Assembly (NCBI GenBank): GCA_945869965.1 | Contig: CAMBRC010000016.1 | Coordinates: 1 to 55,685 of the forward strand | Direction: 5' to 3' | DNA length: 55,685 nucleotides | From: Asaia bogorensis | GTDB taxonomy: Bacteria > Pseudomonadota > Alphaproteobacteria > Acetobacterales > Acetobacteraceae | Part shown: positions 7,476 to 18,590 of the stretch, in pieces | How positions within the stretch are numbered: the stretch's first letter is position 1 | Layout of the letters: each line of letters opens with the position of its first letter | Notes under the pieces: generated by a model | The model's database searches: none | Seen by the model: only the letters and a program-made list of their open reading frames with translations | What the model was told of the DNA's origin: nothing | Program-made: the position numbers and the translations under genes

Positions 7476-7940
7476 ATGAACATGAAACGCTCACGGGGAC
7501 GTAACTTTCGCAGCGGTGGCGGCGGAGGTGGCGGTGGCGGTGGCGGTGGCGCCCCGATCCGGCACCACAGCGGCGGCAACATCCCGCTCAACCGCAATCA
7601 CGTCTTCGACAGCTCCGGCCCCGACCTGCGCGTCCGCGGGACCGCCCAGCAGCTGTTCGAGAAATACCTCCAACTCGGCCGCGACGCCTCAAGCTCCGGT
7701 GACCGGGTGATGGCTGAAAGCTACTTCCAACACGCCGAGCACTACTTCCGCATCGTCAACGCCATGAACCAGGCCGTCCAGCAACAAGGCGGCCCGCAAG
7801 CCCAACAGGGCGGCCAACGCTACAACCGCGACGGCAACGAGAGCGACGACAACGAATCCCAGCCGGGCTTCGGCGACCAACCCGGCGCCCAGGTAGAAGT
7901 CCGCGAAATCCCCATCGCGGCGGCACCTTCGGAAGACTGA
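7476..7940 (+). CDS. DUF4167 domain-containing protein
   Basis: This 154-residue protein begins with a basic stretch (MKRSRGRNFRS) followed by 12 consecutive Gly. A conserved block comes next: NHVFDSSGPDLRVRGTAQQL, then FEKYLQLGRDASSSGDRV and YFQHAEHYFRIVNAMN, which is the DUF4167 signature. The C-terminal half is rich in Gln, Asp and Glu and probably disordered. Its function is not established. It is commonly found beside prmC in Alphaproteobacteria. Basic and Gly-rich ends suggest nucleic-acid contact, which is only an inference. ATG 7482 is an equally good start. Confidence 0.88.
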   Translation: MNMKRSRGRNFRSGGGGGGGGGGGGAPIRHHSGGNIPLNRNHVFDSSGPDLRVRGTAQQLFEKYLQLGRDASSSGDRVMAESYFQHAEHYFRIVNAMNQAVQQQGGPQAQQGGQRYNRDGNESDDNESQPGFGDQPGAQVEVREIPIAAAPSED

Positions 7941-7976
7941 ATGAAGGCAAGGCCCCTGGCCTTGCTTCCCTCGGCC

Positions 7977-9113
7977 TTACCCGAGGTGCTCCCCATCGAG
8001 GTATTCCTGGCTGCGCATTTCTTCCAGGCGGGAGGCGGTGCGTTCGAACATCGCCGCGTTCTCCCCGCGCATGTAGAGCTGGTCCGGCATGGCGTCGGCT
8101 GAGGCGTAGAGTTTCACGTGGTGGTCGTACAGCGTGTCCACCAGCACGATGAAGCGCCGCGCCTTGTCGAAATTGTCGGGCGACAGGCGGGGGACGCCGT
8201 CCAGCACCACGGTATGGAAGCGCCCAGCGATTGCCAGGTAGTCGCCGGCGCCGAGCGCGGTGCCGCACAGCGCTTCGAAATCGAAGCGGGCGACTTTTCC
8301 GGCGGCCAGGGGCACGCGCAGGGTACGGCCCATCACGATGAGGTCGATCGGGCGCGGGGTCTCGCCGCCACCCATCGCGGCGAACACCTCGTCCAGCGCC
8401 GAGTCCGCCCGGCTGTCGGGCGGGACGTGCCAGGTGGCCATGCCGCGCAGGCGTTGGCGGCGGAAGTCGCGCGCGGAATCAAGTTCGTAAACCGCCACGT
8501 GGTTCTTCAGGATGGCGATGAAGGGCAGAAACGCGTCCCGCCCGGGCTGGCCGCGAAACAGATCATCCGGCGCGGTGTTGGAGGTCGACACCATCACCAC
8601 CCCGCGGGCGAACAGCGCCTCGAACAGCCGGCCCAGGATCAGGGCGTCGGCGATGTCGTGGACCTGGAATTCGTCAAAGCACAGCAGCGACGCCTCCGCA
8701 GCGATGCGGTCAGCCAAAGGCGGGATCGGGTCAACAATCTCCGGATGCGCGCGCTTGTGGGCATGGAAGCGGGCATGGGCTTCCTGGATGAACCGGTGGA
8801 AATGGATGCGCCGGCGCCGTGGCACCTCGGCGGCGGCGAAAAACAAATCCATCAGCATCGACTTGCCGCGCCCGACCTGGCCCACGAGATACAAGCCCAT
8901 CGGCGCCGGCGGCCCTTCGGGCGGCTTGCGTCCGAACAACCTGCCCAACAGGCCAGGCTTGGCGACAGGCACCGGCGGCGGCGGGTCATAGCCGCGCAGA
9001 GTCTCCCACAACGCCTGAAGCCGCATCGCCGCGTCTTCCTGCGCCGGATCGGCGGCCAACTCGCCCTGCGCCACGCGGGCGCGATAGGTGGCGAGGGGGC
9101 CCGGCGTTAGCAA
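7977..9113 (-). CDS. zapE: cell division protein ZapE / AFG1-family ATPase
   Basis: This AAA-type ATPase of about 378 residues has Walker A in GQVGRGKSMLMDLFF, Walker B in LLCFDEFQVHDIADA and the sensor STSNTAPDDLF. ZapE acts on FtsZ rings in E. coli, and the yeast relative AFG1 works on mitochondrial inner membrane proteins. The conserved N-terminus should begin near TPGPLATYRARVAQGEL, so TTG 9113 is preferred. The frame is open to ATG 9173, but that extension (VEVQGLGPWWGPGQSPG) is encoded by the 200-bp palindromic repeat at 9110-9312 and is unlikely to be original. No good ribosome binding site is visible at 9113. Confidence 0.85.
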   Translation of the reverse strand: MLTPGPLATYRARVAQGELAADPAQEDAAMRLQALWETLRGYDPPPPVPVAKPGLLGRLFGRKPPEGPPAPMGLYLVGQVGRGKSMLMDLFFAAAEVPRRRRIHFHRFIQEAHARFHAHKRAHPEIVDPIPPLADRIAAEASLLCFDEFQVHDIADALILGRLFEALFARGVVMVSTSNTAPDDLFRGQPGRDAFLPFIAILKNHVAVYELDSARDFRRQRLRGMATWHVPPDSRADSALDEVFAAMGGGETPRPIDLIVMGRTLRVPLAAGKVARFDFEALCGTALGAGDYLAIAGRFHTVVLDGVPRLSPDNFDKARRFIVLVDTLYDHHVKLYASADAMPDQLYMRGENAAMFERTASRLEEMRSQEYLDGEHLG

Positions 9114-9312
9114 GGCAAGACCGGGGCTTTGCCCCGGACCCCACCAGGGTCCGAGACCCTGGACCTCAACCATAAGGGCCTTCGGCGCAGGGGGGCATCG
9201 AGATCTTCATGAAGGTCTCGATGCCCCCCTGCGCCGAAAGCCCTTAAAGAATGGGGGTCTGGGGCCTCAGGCCCCAGCGGGTCGAGGGCAGAGCCCTCGC
9301 CTTCCTTGCTGA
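9110..9312 (-). repeat. GC-rich 200-bp multi-hairpin repeat, copy 1
   Basis: A series of palindromes includes GGGGCTTTGCCCC, CCAGGGTCCGAGACCCTGG, a central 20-bp perfect stem (GGCGCAGGGGGGCATCGAGA with its complement) and GGGGCCTCAGGCCCC. Copy 2, in the opposite orientation, is at 31037-31255. It lies between acnA and zapE, overlapping the possible zapE start region. Partial relatives are seen near 19590-19660 and 50349-50390. Confidence 0.85.
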
Positions 9313-9315
9313 GCC

Positions 9316-12006
<2,691 letters not shown>

Positions 12007-12127
12007 GGAGGCTCTCTTCACTGATGTGGCGCGCGGCGCGGACGCTGAGGTCCCGCTCCATGTGCCCGGTGGTTCCGCGCGCGGGATTAGCCCATAAGAC
12101 CCGATCCGTCCACACGGCGGAGGTCGG

Positions 12128-13414
12128 TTGCAACGTGGGACCAGCGGGCGTGACCATGGAGTTGTAGCGATCAAGACGTTTCCCATTCATTACGGCTGGC
12201 TGATCCTCGCTTCCGGCACGCTGGGGGCCTTCATGACGGTGCCCGGCCAGACGGCAGGGGTCTCGGTGTTCTTCGACCCGGTGACGGCGGATCTCGGGGT
12301 TTCGCGCAGCTGGGCCTCGATCGCCTATGCGGCGGGGACGCTGGCAGGGATCTTGCCGGCGCCGTTGATCGGGCGCTGGATCGACCGGCGGGGGCCGCGC
12401 CTTACCGGCACGATCCTGGCAGCCGCACTCGCCCTGGCATGCGCGTTCATGGCGCTGGTCGATTCGGCGGCGATGCTGCTGGTTGGCTTTGGATTGCTCC
12501 GCGGCGCGGCGATCGGCGGGCTCAGCCTGGTGAGCCAGCACGTCATCAACCTGTGGTTCGTCCAGCGCCGCGGCATTGCGGCGGCGGCGTCCAGCCTGGG
12601 GCTTGCAGCGGGGTCCACGCTCCTGCCGCCGCTGTTCGACCTGCTGGTCTCGAGCCATGGCTGGCGCGGCGCCTATCTGGCGATCGGGCTGCTGGTTGCC
12701 GTGACGGTGCTGCCGGTGATTGCCGTGGTGTTCCGCGACCGGCCGGAGAAATATGGCTTGGCCGTCGATGCCGGGCTTGCGCCGGTGGGCGGCATGGCCC
12801 GGGCGGAGCCGTCATTCACCCGCAAGCAGGCGCTGGGCACGGGTTTGTTTTGGTTGCTGTGCGCGGCGGGCTTCCTCATGAATGCCATCGGCACCGGGAT
12901 GCTGTTGAACCATTTCTCGATCATGGCGACCGCGGGCGTCAGCCGGGGCCAGGCGGTGCAGCTGCTGTCGCTGCTCGGCGGGGTGCAGGCGGCAGCGACC
13001 CTGGCGAGCGGGATCATGCTGGACCGCTGGGAGCCGCGGCGGATGGTGCCGGTATCAATGATGATGCTGGCGGTGGCCTGCGCCTTGCCGGTGCTGGCCG
13101 GGGCGGGTCCCGCGAGCTGGCTCTATGCTCTTTGTCTTGGCGGTGCCTATGGTGCCCAACAGGCGATCAACGCGGCGGGCTACGCGCAGTATTTTGGGCG
13201 GGACCATCTCGGCGCGATCCGCGGCGCCTCATATGTATTCGGCGTTGGCGGCGCGGCGTTCGGGCCGTTGCCATTCGCGGTCAGCGCCGACTTGACCGGG
13301 GCTTATACAGCGGTGCTGATGCTGTCTTGCGGGCTGTGCCTGGTCTGCGGCGCGGCGGCGTTCATGGTTGGGCGGCCGGCCGTCGCCGGTCCGGGCAGCC
13401 TGATGGATCGGTGA
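12128..13414 (+). CDS. MFS transporter
   Basis: This 428-residue membrane protein shows about 12 hydrophobic segments and the MFS motif LIGRWIDRRGPRLTG after segment 2. A second, symmetric motif (SGIMLDRWEPRRMV) lies after segment 8. The N-terminus KTFPIHYGWLILASGTLGAFMTVPGQTAGVSVF resembles the oxalate/formate antiporter-like MFS group. No ATG is in frame near the start; TTG 12128 is preceded at 4 nt by GGAGG. The transported compound is unknown. It is divergent from acnA and 21 bp upstream of ccmA, so co-transcription with ccmA is possible. Confidence 0.85.
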   Translation: MQRGTSGRDHGVVAIKTFPIHYGWLILASGTLGAFMTVPGQTAGVSVFFDPVTADLGVSRSWASIAYAAGTLAGILPAPLIGRWIDRRGPRLTGTILAAALALACAFMALVDSAAMLLVGFGLLRGAAIGGLSLVSQHVINLWFVQRRGIAAAASSLGLAAGSTLLPPLFDLLVSSHGWRGAYLAIGLLVAVTVLPVIAVVFRDRPEKYGLAVDAGLAPVGGMARAEPSFTRKQALGTGLFWLLCAAGFLMNAIGTGMLLNHFSIMATAGVSRGQAVQLLSLLGGVQAAATLASGIMLDRWEPRRMVPVSMMMLAVACALPVLAGAGPASWLYALCLGGAYGAQQAINAAGYAQYFGRDHLGAIRGASYVFGVGGAAFGPLPFAVSADLTGAYTAVLMLSCGLCLVCGAAAFMVGRPAVAGPGSLMDR

Positions 13415-13435
13415 GGCGCAGCCTGTGGTGGAGCG

Positions 13436-14044
13436 ATGAACGTGCCGCAGGGCGGCTTGCAGGCGGAAGGGTTGGCGGCGATCCGGGGCGAGCGGCTGGT
13501 GTTCGCCGGTATCGGGTTTTCCGTACCGCCGGGCGGGGCGCTGTTGTTGGAAGGGCCGAATGGTTCCGGCAAATCCACGCTGTTGCGCGTGCTGGCCGGG
13601 CTGGGGCGGGCGGAGTCCGGGCGCATCCTTTGGAACGGCACGGATGCGCTGGCGGACCGGATCGACCATGCCGGTCGGGTGGCGTATCTTGGCCATCAAG
13701 ATGCGGTAAAGCCCGGCTTGTCGGCGGCGGAGAACCTTGCGTTCTGGGGCACGCCGGCGGCGGTGGACGGGGCATTGGATCGCATGGGGATTGGGCGGTT
13801 GGCGGGCCTGCCGGCGCGGATGCTGTCCGCCGGGCAGAAGCGGCGCCTGGCCCTGGCCCGGCTGGTGCTGACCACGGCGCCGATCTGGCTGCTGGATGAA
13901 CCGACGCTGGGGTTGGATGTCGCCTCGGTCGATAGCCTCGGGGGCCTGTTGGCCGAACACCGTGGGCGTGGCGGCGTGGTCCTGGCCGCCACCCACCTGC
14001 CGTTGCCCCTGGCCGACGCCGCCAGCCTGCGGATGGACGCATGA
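13436..14044 (+). CDS. ccmA: heme ABC exporter ATP-binding protein CcmA
   Basis: This 202-residue ABC ATPase of the CcmABCDE system releases holo-CcmE during cytochrome c maturation in the periplasm. Visible are Walker A (GPNGSGKST), the Q-loop region AYLGHQDAVKPGLSAAENL, the signature LSAGQKRR, Walker B (IWLLDEPTLGLD) and the H-loop ATHLPL. The short length is typical of CcmA. ccmB follows 106 bp later after a hairpin repeat. Confidence 0.92.
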   Translation: MNVPQGGLQAEGLAAIRGERLVFAGIGFSVPPGGALLLEGPNGSGKSTLLRVLAGLGRAESGRILWNGTDALADRIDHAGRVAYLGHQDAVKPGLSAAENLAFWGTPAAVDGALDRMGIGRLAGLPARMLSAGQKRRLALARLVLTTAPIWLLDEPTLGLDVASVDSLGGLLAEHRGRGGVVLAATHLPLPLADAASLRMDA

Positions 14045-14057
14045 GCACGGGCAAAAA

Positions 14058-14134
14058 ATGGACAAAAGTTTTTGCTTCTTTTTTCAAAAAGAAGTTCTTT
14101 TTTGAAAAAAAGAACCAAAAAACTTTTATTCATT
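14058..14134. repeat. AT-rich hairpin repeat, pair b between ccmA and ccmB
   Basis: Two units face each other with hairpins adjacent and tails outward. The left unit is reversed (AAGTTTTTGCTTCTTTTTTC), and the right reads GTTCTTTTTTGAAAAAAAGAAC then CAAAAAACTTTTATTCAT. It interrupts what is otherwise a tight ccmA-ccmB operon and may attenuate or process the transcript. Confidence 0.75.
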
Positions 14135-14150
14135 TGCGGAGGGCAGCGCG

Positions 14151-14807
14151 TTGACTCGGCTGCTGGCGCGCGAGCTGCGGCTTTCGCTGCGTCATGGCAG
14201 CGATTCCTTGGCGGCGGTGATGTTTTTTCTGTTGGCGGGGGCGTTGTTTCCGTTGGCGATTGGGCCGGCGCCGGAAACGCTTGGGCGCATTGCGCCGGGG
14301 ATTGTCTGGGTTTGCGCCTTGCTGGCGGCGTTGTTGCCGTTGGACCGGTTGTTTGGCGCGGATCATGAGGATGGGTCGCTCGATCTTTTGCTGCTCTCGG
14401 GCCTGCCGGCGGCTGGGGTGGCCTTGGGCAAGGCAGTGGCGCATTGGCTGGTGACGGGATTGCCGCTGGTGCTGGCGGCGGGGCCGTTGGCGGTGATGCT
14501 GCGCATGCCGGACGAGGCGATCCCGGCCCTGTTGCTCGGGCTGGTGCCGGGCACGGCGGTGCTATCGCTGCTGGGCACGCTCGGGGCGGCGATTGTGCTG
14601 GGCGCGCGGCGGGGCGGGGTTTTGTTGCCGCTTCTGGTGCTGCCTTTGGCGGCGCCGGTGTTGATCTTTGGCGTGGCGGCGGCGGATGCGGCGTCGGTGG
14701 GGCTGGCGGCACGGCCGCATCTGCTGCTCTTGTCGGCGTTGCTCGCTGCGGCCTTGCCGCTGTGCCCGCTTGCCGCGGGAGCAGCGCTGCGCTCGGCGGC
14801 CGAATGA
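14151..14807 (+). CDS. ccmB: heme exporter protein CcmB
   Basis: This 218-residue permease subunit of the CcmAB complex has about six membrane segments. The start resembles family N-termini (LLARELRLSLRHGSDSLAAVMFFLLAG), and the conserved DHEDGSLDLLLLSGLP follows. TTG 14151 is the start, 7 nt after GGAGGG; no ATG is in frame nearby. With CcmA it uses ATP to release heme-loaded CcmE. ccmC and ccmD, often next, are not here; a DMT transporter follows after 9 bp. Confidence 0.9.
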   Translation: MTRLLARELRLSLRHGSDSLAAVMFFLLAGALFPLAIGPAPETLGRIAPGIVWVCALLAALLPLDRLFGADHEDGSLDLLLLSGLPAAGVALGKAVAHWLVTGLPLVLAAGPLAVMLRMPDEAIPALLLGLVPGTAVLSLLGTLGAAIVLGARRGGVLLPLLVLPLAAPVLIFGVAAADAASVGLAARPHLLLLSALLAAALPLCPLAAGAALRSAAE

Positions 14808-14816
14808 GGGAGCGCC

Positions 14817-15698
14817 ATGAAATCCGACAGCGTGATCACCGGCATGCTGCTTGGGGTCGGTGCCTATGCGCTGTTCGCGCTGAATGATGCGACCTACAAG
14901 TTTCTCGCGGCCAGCCTGCCGGTGGCCCAGGCGCTGTTCTTCCGCAGCCTGACCATCACCGTCGGCTGCCTGGTCGTCGGGCGCGGCGCGGCGGTGGCGG
15001 CGACGCTGGCCTCGCCGGTGCTGAAGCGGATGCTGTTCCGTTCGGCGATCACCCTGATCGCCTGGCTGTGCTACTTCACCGCCTCGCCGCATTTGCCGTT
15101 TGCGCAGATGATGACGCTGTATTTCGCCGCCCCGATCCTGACCACGCTGCTGGCCATCCAGATCCTGGGCGAGCGGGTCAGCACGGTGCGCTGGGTGTCG
15201 ATCTTTCTCAGCTTCGCGGGCGTGGTGGTGGCGGCCGACCCGCGCGGCCTGCTGGTGGGCGAGACACCGGCCTGGGCGATCGGGCTGGTCATGACCGCGG
15301 CGGTGCTGTGGGCCTATGCGGTGATCCTGATGCGCCAGATCGTTCGGTATGAGGGGCCGCTGGTGCAGATGCTGGTGCAGAACGCCTTCTCGCTGGTGGC
15401 GACCGCTGGCTGGACCGCCTATGTCTGGGTGACGCCGACGCCGCTCGAGCTGTTCCTGCTGGTGTTCACCGGCACGATCGCGGCCGGGGGCCAGCTGGTG
15501 CAGTTCGCCGCCATTCGACGGGCGCCGGTGGCGGTGATGGCGGTGGTGGAATACAGCGGCCTGATCTGGGCGTTCTCGCTCGGCTGGTTGATCTTCGCCG
15601 ACCGCCCGCCGCTGGCGGTCTATGCCGGTGCGGGTATCATCCTGGCGGCGGGGGTTTTCCTGGTATTCACGGAGCACCGGGCGGGAAGGAAGACGTAG
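14817..15698 (+). CDS. DMT family transporter (EamA domains)
   Basis: This 293-residue protein has about ten membrane segments forming two EamA repeats (about 5-140 and 150-285). The segment LNDATYKFLAASLPVAQALFFRS and the motif LGERVSTVRWVSIFLSFAGVVV at the end of repeat 1 are typical. Substrates of this family vary widely (amino acids, metabolites), so none is assigned. It starts 9 bp after ccmB and may be transcribed with it, though no functional link is obvious. A hairpin-repeat pair follows its stop. Confidence 0.85.
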   Translation: MKSDSVITGMLLGVGAYALFALNDATYKFLAASLPVAQALFFRSLTITVGCLVVGRGAAVAATLASPVLKRMLFRSAITLIAWLCYFTASPHLPFAQMMTLYFAAPILTTLLAIQILGERVSTVRWVSIFLSFAGVVVAADPRGLLVGETPAWAIGLVMTAAVLWAYAVILMRQIVRYEGPLVQMLVQNAFSLVATAGWTAYVWVTPTPLELFLLVFTGTIAAGGQLVQFAAIRRAPVAVMAVVEYSGLIWAFSLGWLIFADRPPLAVYAGAGIILAAGVFLVFTEHRAGRKT

Positions 15699-15701
15699 GA
15701 A

Positions 15702-15812
15702 GAATCTACTTTTTCTGTAGAAAAAGAAGCAAAAAGACTTTCACCCATTTAGGCTAAGCCCAATGGATGAAAGTTTTTTGGTTCTTTTTTTCAAAAAAGA
15801 ACGCGCTTGCTT
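15702..15812. repeat. AT-rich hairpin repeat, pair c (tail to tail)
   Basis: The forward unit (CTTTTTCTGTAGAAAAAG, tail GCAAAAAGACTTTCACCC) and a reversed unit (AATGGATGAAAGTTTTTTGG then a hairpin) point their tails inward around a short spacer. The pair sits between convergent genes, where a bidirectional terminator would be expected. Confidence 0.75.
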
Positions 15813-16476
15813 ACTTCAGGTTCTTGGCAAAAAACGCAAACGTCCGCTCATGCGCCAAGGCCGCATCCGGCGCCGAGAAACTCCCGCGCTCATCGCAACC
15901 AAACCCATGCTGCGCGCCCGGATAGACGAACACCTCTGCGCCGGGTTGCGCGGCGCGGATGGCCTCGACATCGGTCAGCGGAATGCCGGTATCCTTCTCG
16001 CCGAAATGCAACTGCACCGGGCAGCCAGGGCGTTCCATGCGCGTGCCCGCCACGCCGCCGCCGTACCACCCATTGGCGGCGGCGAACTTGTTGGAACGCG
16101 TCGCCCCCCACCAGCCCACCGTCCCACCGAAGCAGTACCCAACGATCCCGAGCTTGCGGCTACCCAGCGCATTGGCCGCCGCGTCCACGTCCATCATCAC
16201 TTCGGCGTCCGACAGGGTGCCGCGCAGGTTGCGCCCGGCGGTGACGTCATCGGCGGTGTAGCCGAGTTCGACGCCGCGGGTGGTGCGGTCGAACAGCGCC
16301 GGCGCGATCACCGCATAGCCCTGGGCTGCGAACTTTTCGCACATGTTGCGCATGTGGTTGTTGACCCCGAAGATCTCCTGGATCACCACCATGCCGACGC
16401 GGGCATCCTGCGGTCCGGTCTGCCAGGCTGACAGCGTGTGCCCGTCCTGGGCGGTGAGTGTGATGAACTGGCTCAT
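15811..16476 (-). CDS. dienelactone hydrolase family protein
   Basis: This 221-residue alpha/beta hydrolase has the nucleophile motif GYCFGG with Cys in place of Ser, as in dienelactone hydrolases. It also has a downstream acid region (GEKDTGIPLTDVE) and the catalytic His in GAQHGF. Such enzymes open lactone rings in aromatic degradation, but many members act on other esters. ATG 16476 follows a GGGGGA stretch 9 nt upstream; the open frame upstream has no coding support. It is divergent from the DUF4169 gene at 16525. Confidence 0.88.
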   Translation of the reverse strand: MSQFITLTAQDGHTLSAWQTGPQDARVGMVVIQEIFGVNNHMRNMCEKFAAQGYAVIAPALFDRTTRGVELGYTADDVTAGRNLRGTLSDAEVMMDVDAAANALGSRKLGIVGYCFGGTVGWWGATRSNKFAAANGWYGGGVAGTRMERPGCPVQLHFGEKDTGIPLTDVEAIRAAQPGAEVFVYPGAQHGFGCDERGSFSAPDAALAHERTFAFFAKNLK

Positions 16477-16524
16477 GGTGTGTTCCCCCTTGTGCGGTAG
16501 CGGTGCGCTCAGCAGGATGGCGGC

Positions 16525-16713
16525 ATGGCCGAAATCGTCAACCTCCGCCGGGTGAAGAAACAGCGCGCCGCCGAAACACGCGCCGCCGAGGCGCAGCAGA
16601 ACCGCATCCTGCACGGCCGCACCAAGGGCGAAAAACAGCGCGACCAGCTCGCCCGCGAACAGGAAGCGGCGCGCGCGGCAAATACCCGGCTCGATCCGCC
16701 CGCGGGACGCTGA
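16525..16713 (+). CDS. DUF4169 family protein
   Basis: This is a 62-residue, highly charged, helical protein. The start MAEIVNLRRVKKQRAAETRA and the following QNRILHGRTKGEKQRDQ match the DUF4169 family of small alphaproteobacterial proteins. Function is unknown. It contains no membrane segment. It ends 9 bp before the convergent lipoprotein gene. Confidence 0.85.
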   Translation: MAEIVNLRRVKKQRAAETRAAEAQQNRILHGRTKGEKQRDQLAREQEAARAANTRLDPPAGR

Positions 16714-16722
16714 CGGCCAGGC

Positions 16723-17085
16723 TTACGACCGCCGCTCCAACCCGCGCAGACACGCGGCCTCGGTCCCGCCGCCAGCCATGCGCGCCTGCGCATGCACCAC
16801 CTTCAGCCCGCCTCGCTCACGCTGCAGCACCAGGTTGAGGCGGCACACGCCCGGCGCCTCGTAGTTCCAGATCTCCGCCCCGCCATCGCGCCGCGCCCGC
16901 CCCGGCTCGCCGAAGCGCGCCCGCAGCTCCGGCGCCCGCAGCTCCAGCAGCGTCGGCGTGGCCACGTTCACGTCGCCCTGCACGACCGGCGTGGGCGCTG
17001 GCGGTGCCTTCAGCGGCGCAGGTGCGGCGCAGCCCGCCATGAGAACGAGGACGGCAAACCACGCCCTCGCCATCCCGGCCGCCAT
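16723..17085 (-). CDS. small predicted lipoprotein
   Basis: This 120-residue protein begins with a lipoprotein-type signal: MARAWFAVLVLMAGCAAP, with lipobox LMAGC. The mature part (GDVNVATPTLLELRAPELRARFGEPGRARRDGGAEIWNYEAPGVCRLNLVLQ) resembles small outer-membrane-associated SmpA/OmlA-like proteins, though the match is weak. The start at 17085 lies 2 bp after the bactofilin stop, so translation is probably coupled; ATG 17073 is an alternative. Function is unknown. Confidence 0.75.
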   Translation of the reverse strand: MAAGMARAWFAVLVLMAGCAAPAPLKAPPAPTPVVQGDVNVATPTLLELRAPELRARFGEPGRARRDGGAEIWNYEAPGVCRLNLVLQRERGGLKVVHAQARMAGGGTEAACLRGLERRS

Positions 17086-17087
17086 GA

Positions 17088-17744
17088 TCAGGCGGTCGGG
17101 TCGACCGAACGGCTCGGCTCGGCCGTCGCGGCGGCTTCGGAGGGCCGTGCGTCGGTGATCATCTCGATCTGACCGGTGATTTGACCGCCATCCTCCACCT
17201 GCAGGCGCCGGCAGCGGGCCGTGCCCAGCACCCGCCCGGTCGCGCGCACGATCAGCGAGTTGCGCGCGGTCAGGATGCCGTCGATGGTCCCGGCGATCTC
17301 GGCGTCTTCGACCTCGACCTCGCCGCGGAACATGCCGCCCTGAGTGATCGCCAGCTCGGTGGCATGGATCATCTTGGCCTCCACGATGCCCTGCACTTCC
17401 AGGCGCTCGGCGTCCTGGATGGTGCCGTGCACGCTGATGCCGCGGCCGATCACCATGGTGCGGCGTTCGGCGGGCGCGCGGTTGCCGGCCGGGCGCTGCT
17501 GCTGCACCGCCTGCTGGCCTTGCGGCGGCGCGGCGCCAAGGGGCTGAGAGGGAAGCTGGGGGGCGGCGGGGAAGGGCGGGCGGCTCATCGGTGGTGCCTC
17601 CTTGGGGGGCGCGGGGCGAAAGGGCGGAACGCCGAGGCCCGAATCGGCCGGACGCGGGGGGGTGGCAGCGGGGCCCGTGCTCATGGGCACTGGCGCGGCC
17701 GGCACTTCGGCCGGCGGCTCTTCGGGTTTGCGTCGCTTGAACAC
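17088..17744 (-). CDS. bactofilin family protein
   Basis: This 218-residue protein has a Pro-rich N-terminal tail (1-95) and a bactofilin core (about 96-195) of short beta-helix repeats: IGRGISVHGTIQDAERLEVQGI, then VEAKMIHATELAITQGGMFRG and EVEVEDAEIAGTIDGILTARN. Bactofilins polymerise without nucleotide into membrane-associated filaments that help cell shape or stalk formation. The C-terminal tail is acidic and disordered. It lies upstream of the lipoprotein and downstream of the EI24 gene on the same strand; the three may be one unit. Confidence 0.9.
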   Translation of the reverse strand: MFKRRKPEEPPAEVPAAPVPMSTGPAATPPRPADSGLGVPPFRPAPPKEAPPMSRPPFPAAPQLPSQPLGAAPPQGQQAVQQQRPAGNRAPAERRTMVIGRGISVHGTIQDAERLEVQGIVEAKMIHATELAITQGGMFRGEVEVEDAEIAGTIDGILTARNSLIVRATGRVLGTARCRRLQVEDGGQITGQIEMITDARPSEAAATAEPSRSVDPTA

Positions 17745-17786
17745 GGCTCAGTCCGATCCAGAAAATGAAGCCTGAGCCTTCGGCTA

Positions 17787-18530
17787 TCACACGGGAGGCC
17801 GATGGGACAACCCAACCAAGGCCCCATTCCGGCTCGCGATCGGCGCATCCCGCCCCAACACATGCACCATCGCCGCCAATCCCAACACCGGCGCCACCAG
17901 GTTCAGCCCGGGCACCAGCCCCGCCGCCGCCACCAGCCCGCCCTGCACCAGCACCGAAAACCGCCGCCGCCGATACAGCATCAACGCCACCCCGCGCTCG
18001 CAACGCCGCAACGCCACCGCCATGAACAACCCGCGCCCGATCGCCCAGGCCGCCACCAGCCAGCCGACGATCAGCCCCACCCCCGGGATCACAACCGACA
18101 CCACCAGCGCCAACACCTGCATCGCCAGAACCAGCACCCCCAGCATGGCGCCGTCCCAAACCTGCGCCGTCAGGCTAGCCGGCATCCCCGGGGGCAAATC
18201 CGGGTAATGCCGCCGCTCGACGGCCATCGCCACCCGGTCGACAAACAGCGTCGCGATCGCCGTCGCCAGCGGCACGAACAGGATCAGCCCCAGCACCACC
18301 GCCCCAGCCAACCCCGCCACCCCGGCCAACCACTCCAGCCCGCCCGCCAGCGTCGGCCAGCTCGCTGCCCAAGTGGCCGCCAGCCGCGCCCCGCCCCAGG
18401 CAAACCCCGCCCCGACCAACGCCAGCGCTAGCAGGGCCCCGCCCACGCTGCGCAACACCGCGCCAAGGAATGCGGAGTCATCCAACTGGCCAATCGCCAG
18501 CAAGCTCGCCGATGGTCGTCCTGTGGTCAT
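17787..18530 (-). CDS. EI24 domain-containing (CysZ-like) membrane protein
   Basis: This 247-residue integral membrane protein has about five to six hydrophobic segments. It contains the EI24/CysZ-type stretch LFVDRVAMAVERRHYPDLPPG and a later segment with GRGLFMAVALRRCERGVALMLYRRRRF, typical of the family. CysZ imports sulfate in E. coli, but EI24 proteins of this kind are mostly uncharacterised. It is 42 bp upstream of the bactofilin gene and divergent from the kinase at 18591. Confidence 0.82.
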   Translation of the reverse strand: MTTGRPSASLLAIGQLDDSAFLGAVLRSVGGALLALALVGAGFAWGGARLAATWAASWPTLAGGLEWLAGVAGLAGAVVLGLILFVPLATAIATLFVDRVAMAVERRHYPDLPPGMPASLTAQVWDGAMLGVLVLAMQVLALVVSVVIPGVGLIVGWLVAAWAIGRGLFMAVALRRCERGVALMLYRRRRFSVLVQGGLVAAAGLVPGLNLVAPVLGLAAMVHVLGRDAPIASRNGALVGLSHRPPV

Positions 18531-18590
18531 GGTTGCCGGGTGCCGTCCGTGATGTTACGCGACCGCCTGATGACGCAGCGGAGAGCCATG

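Noticed and set aside
12007-12186. N-terminal extension of acnA to 12186
   Set aside because: AcnA homology begins at MKSIGRDSL; the extension has no similarity and crosses the divergent promoter region.
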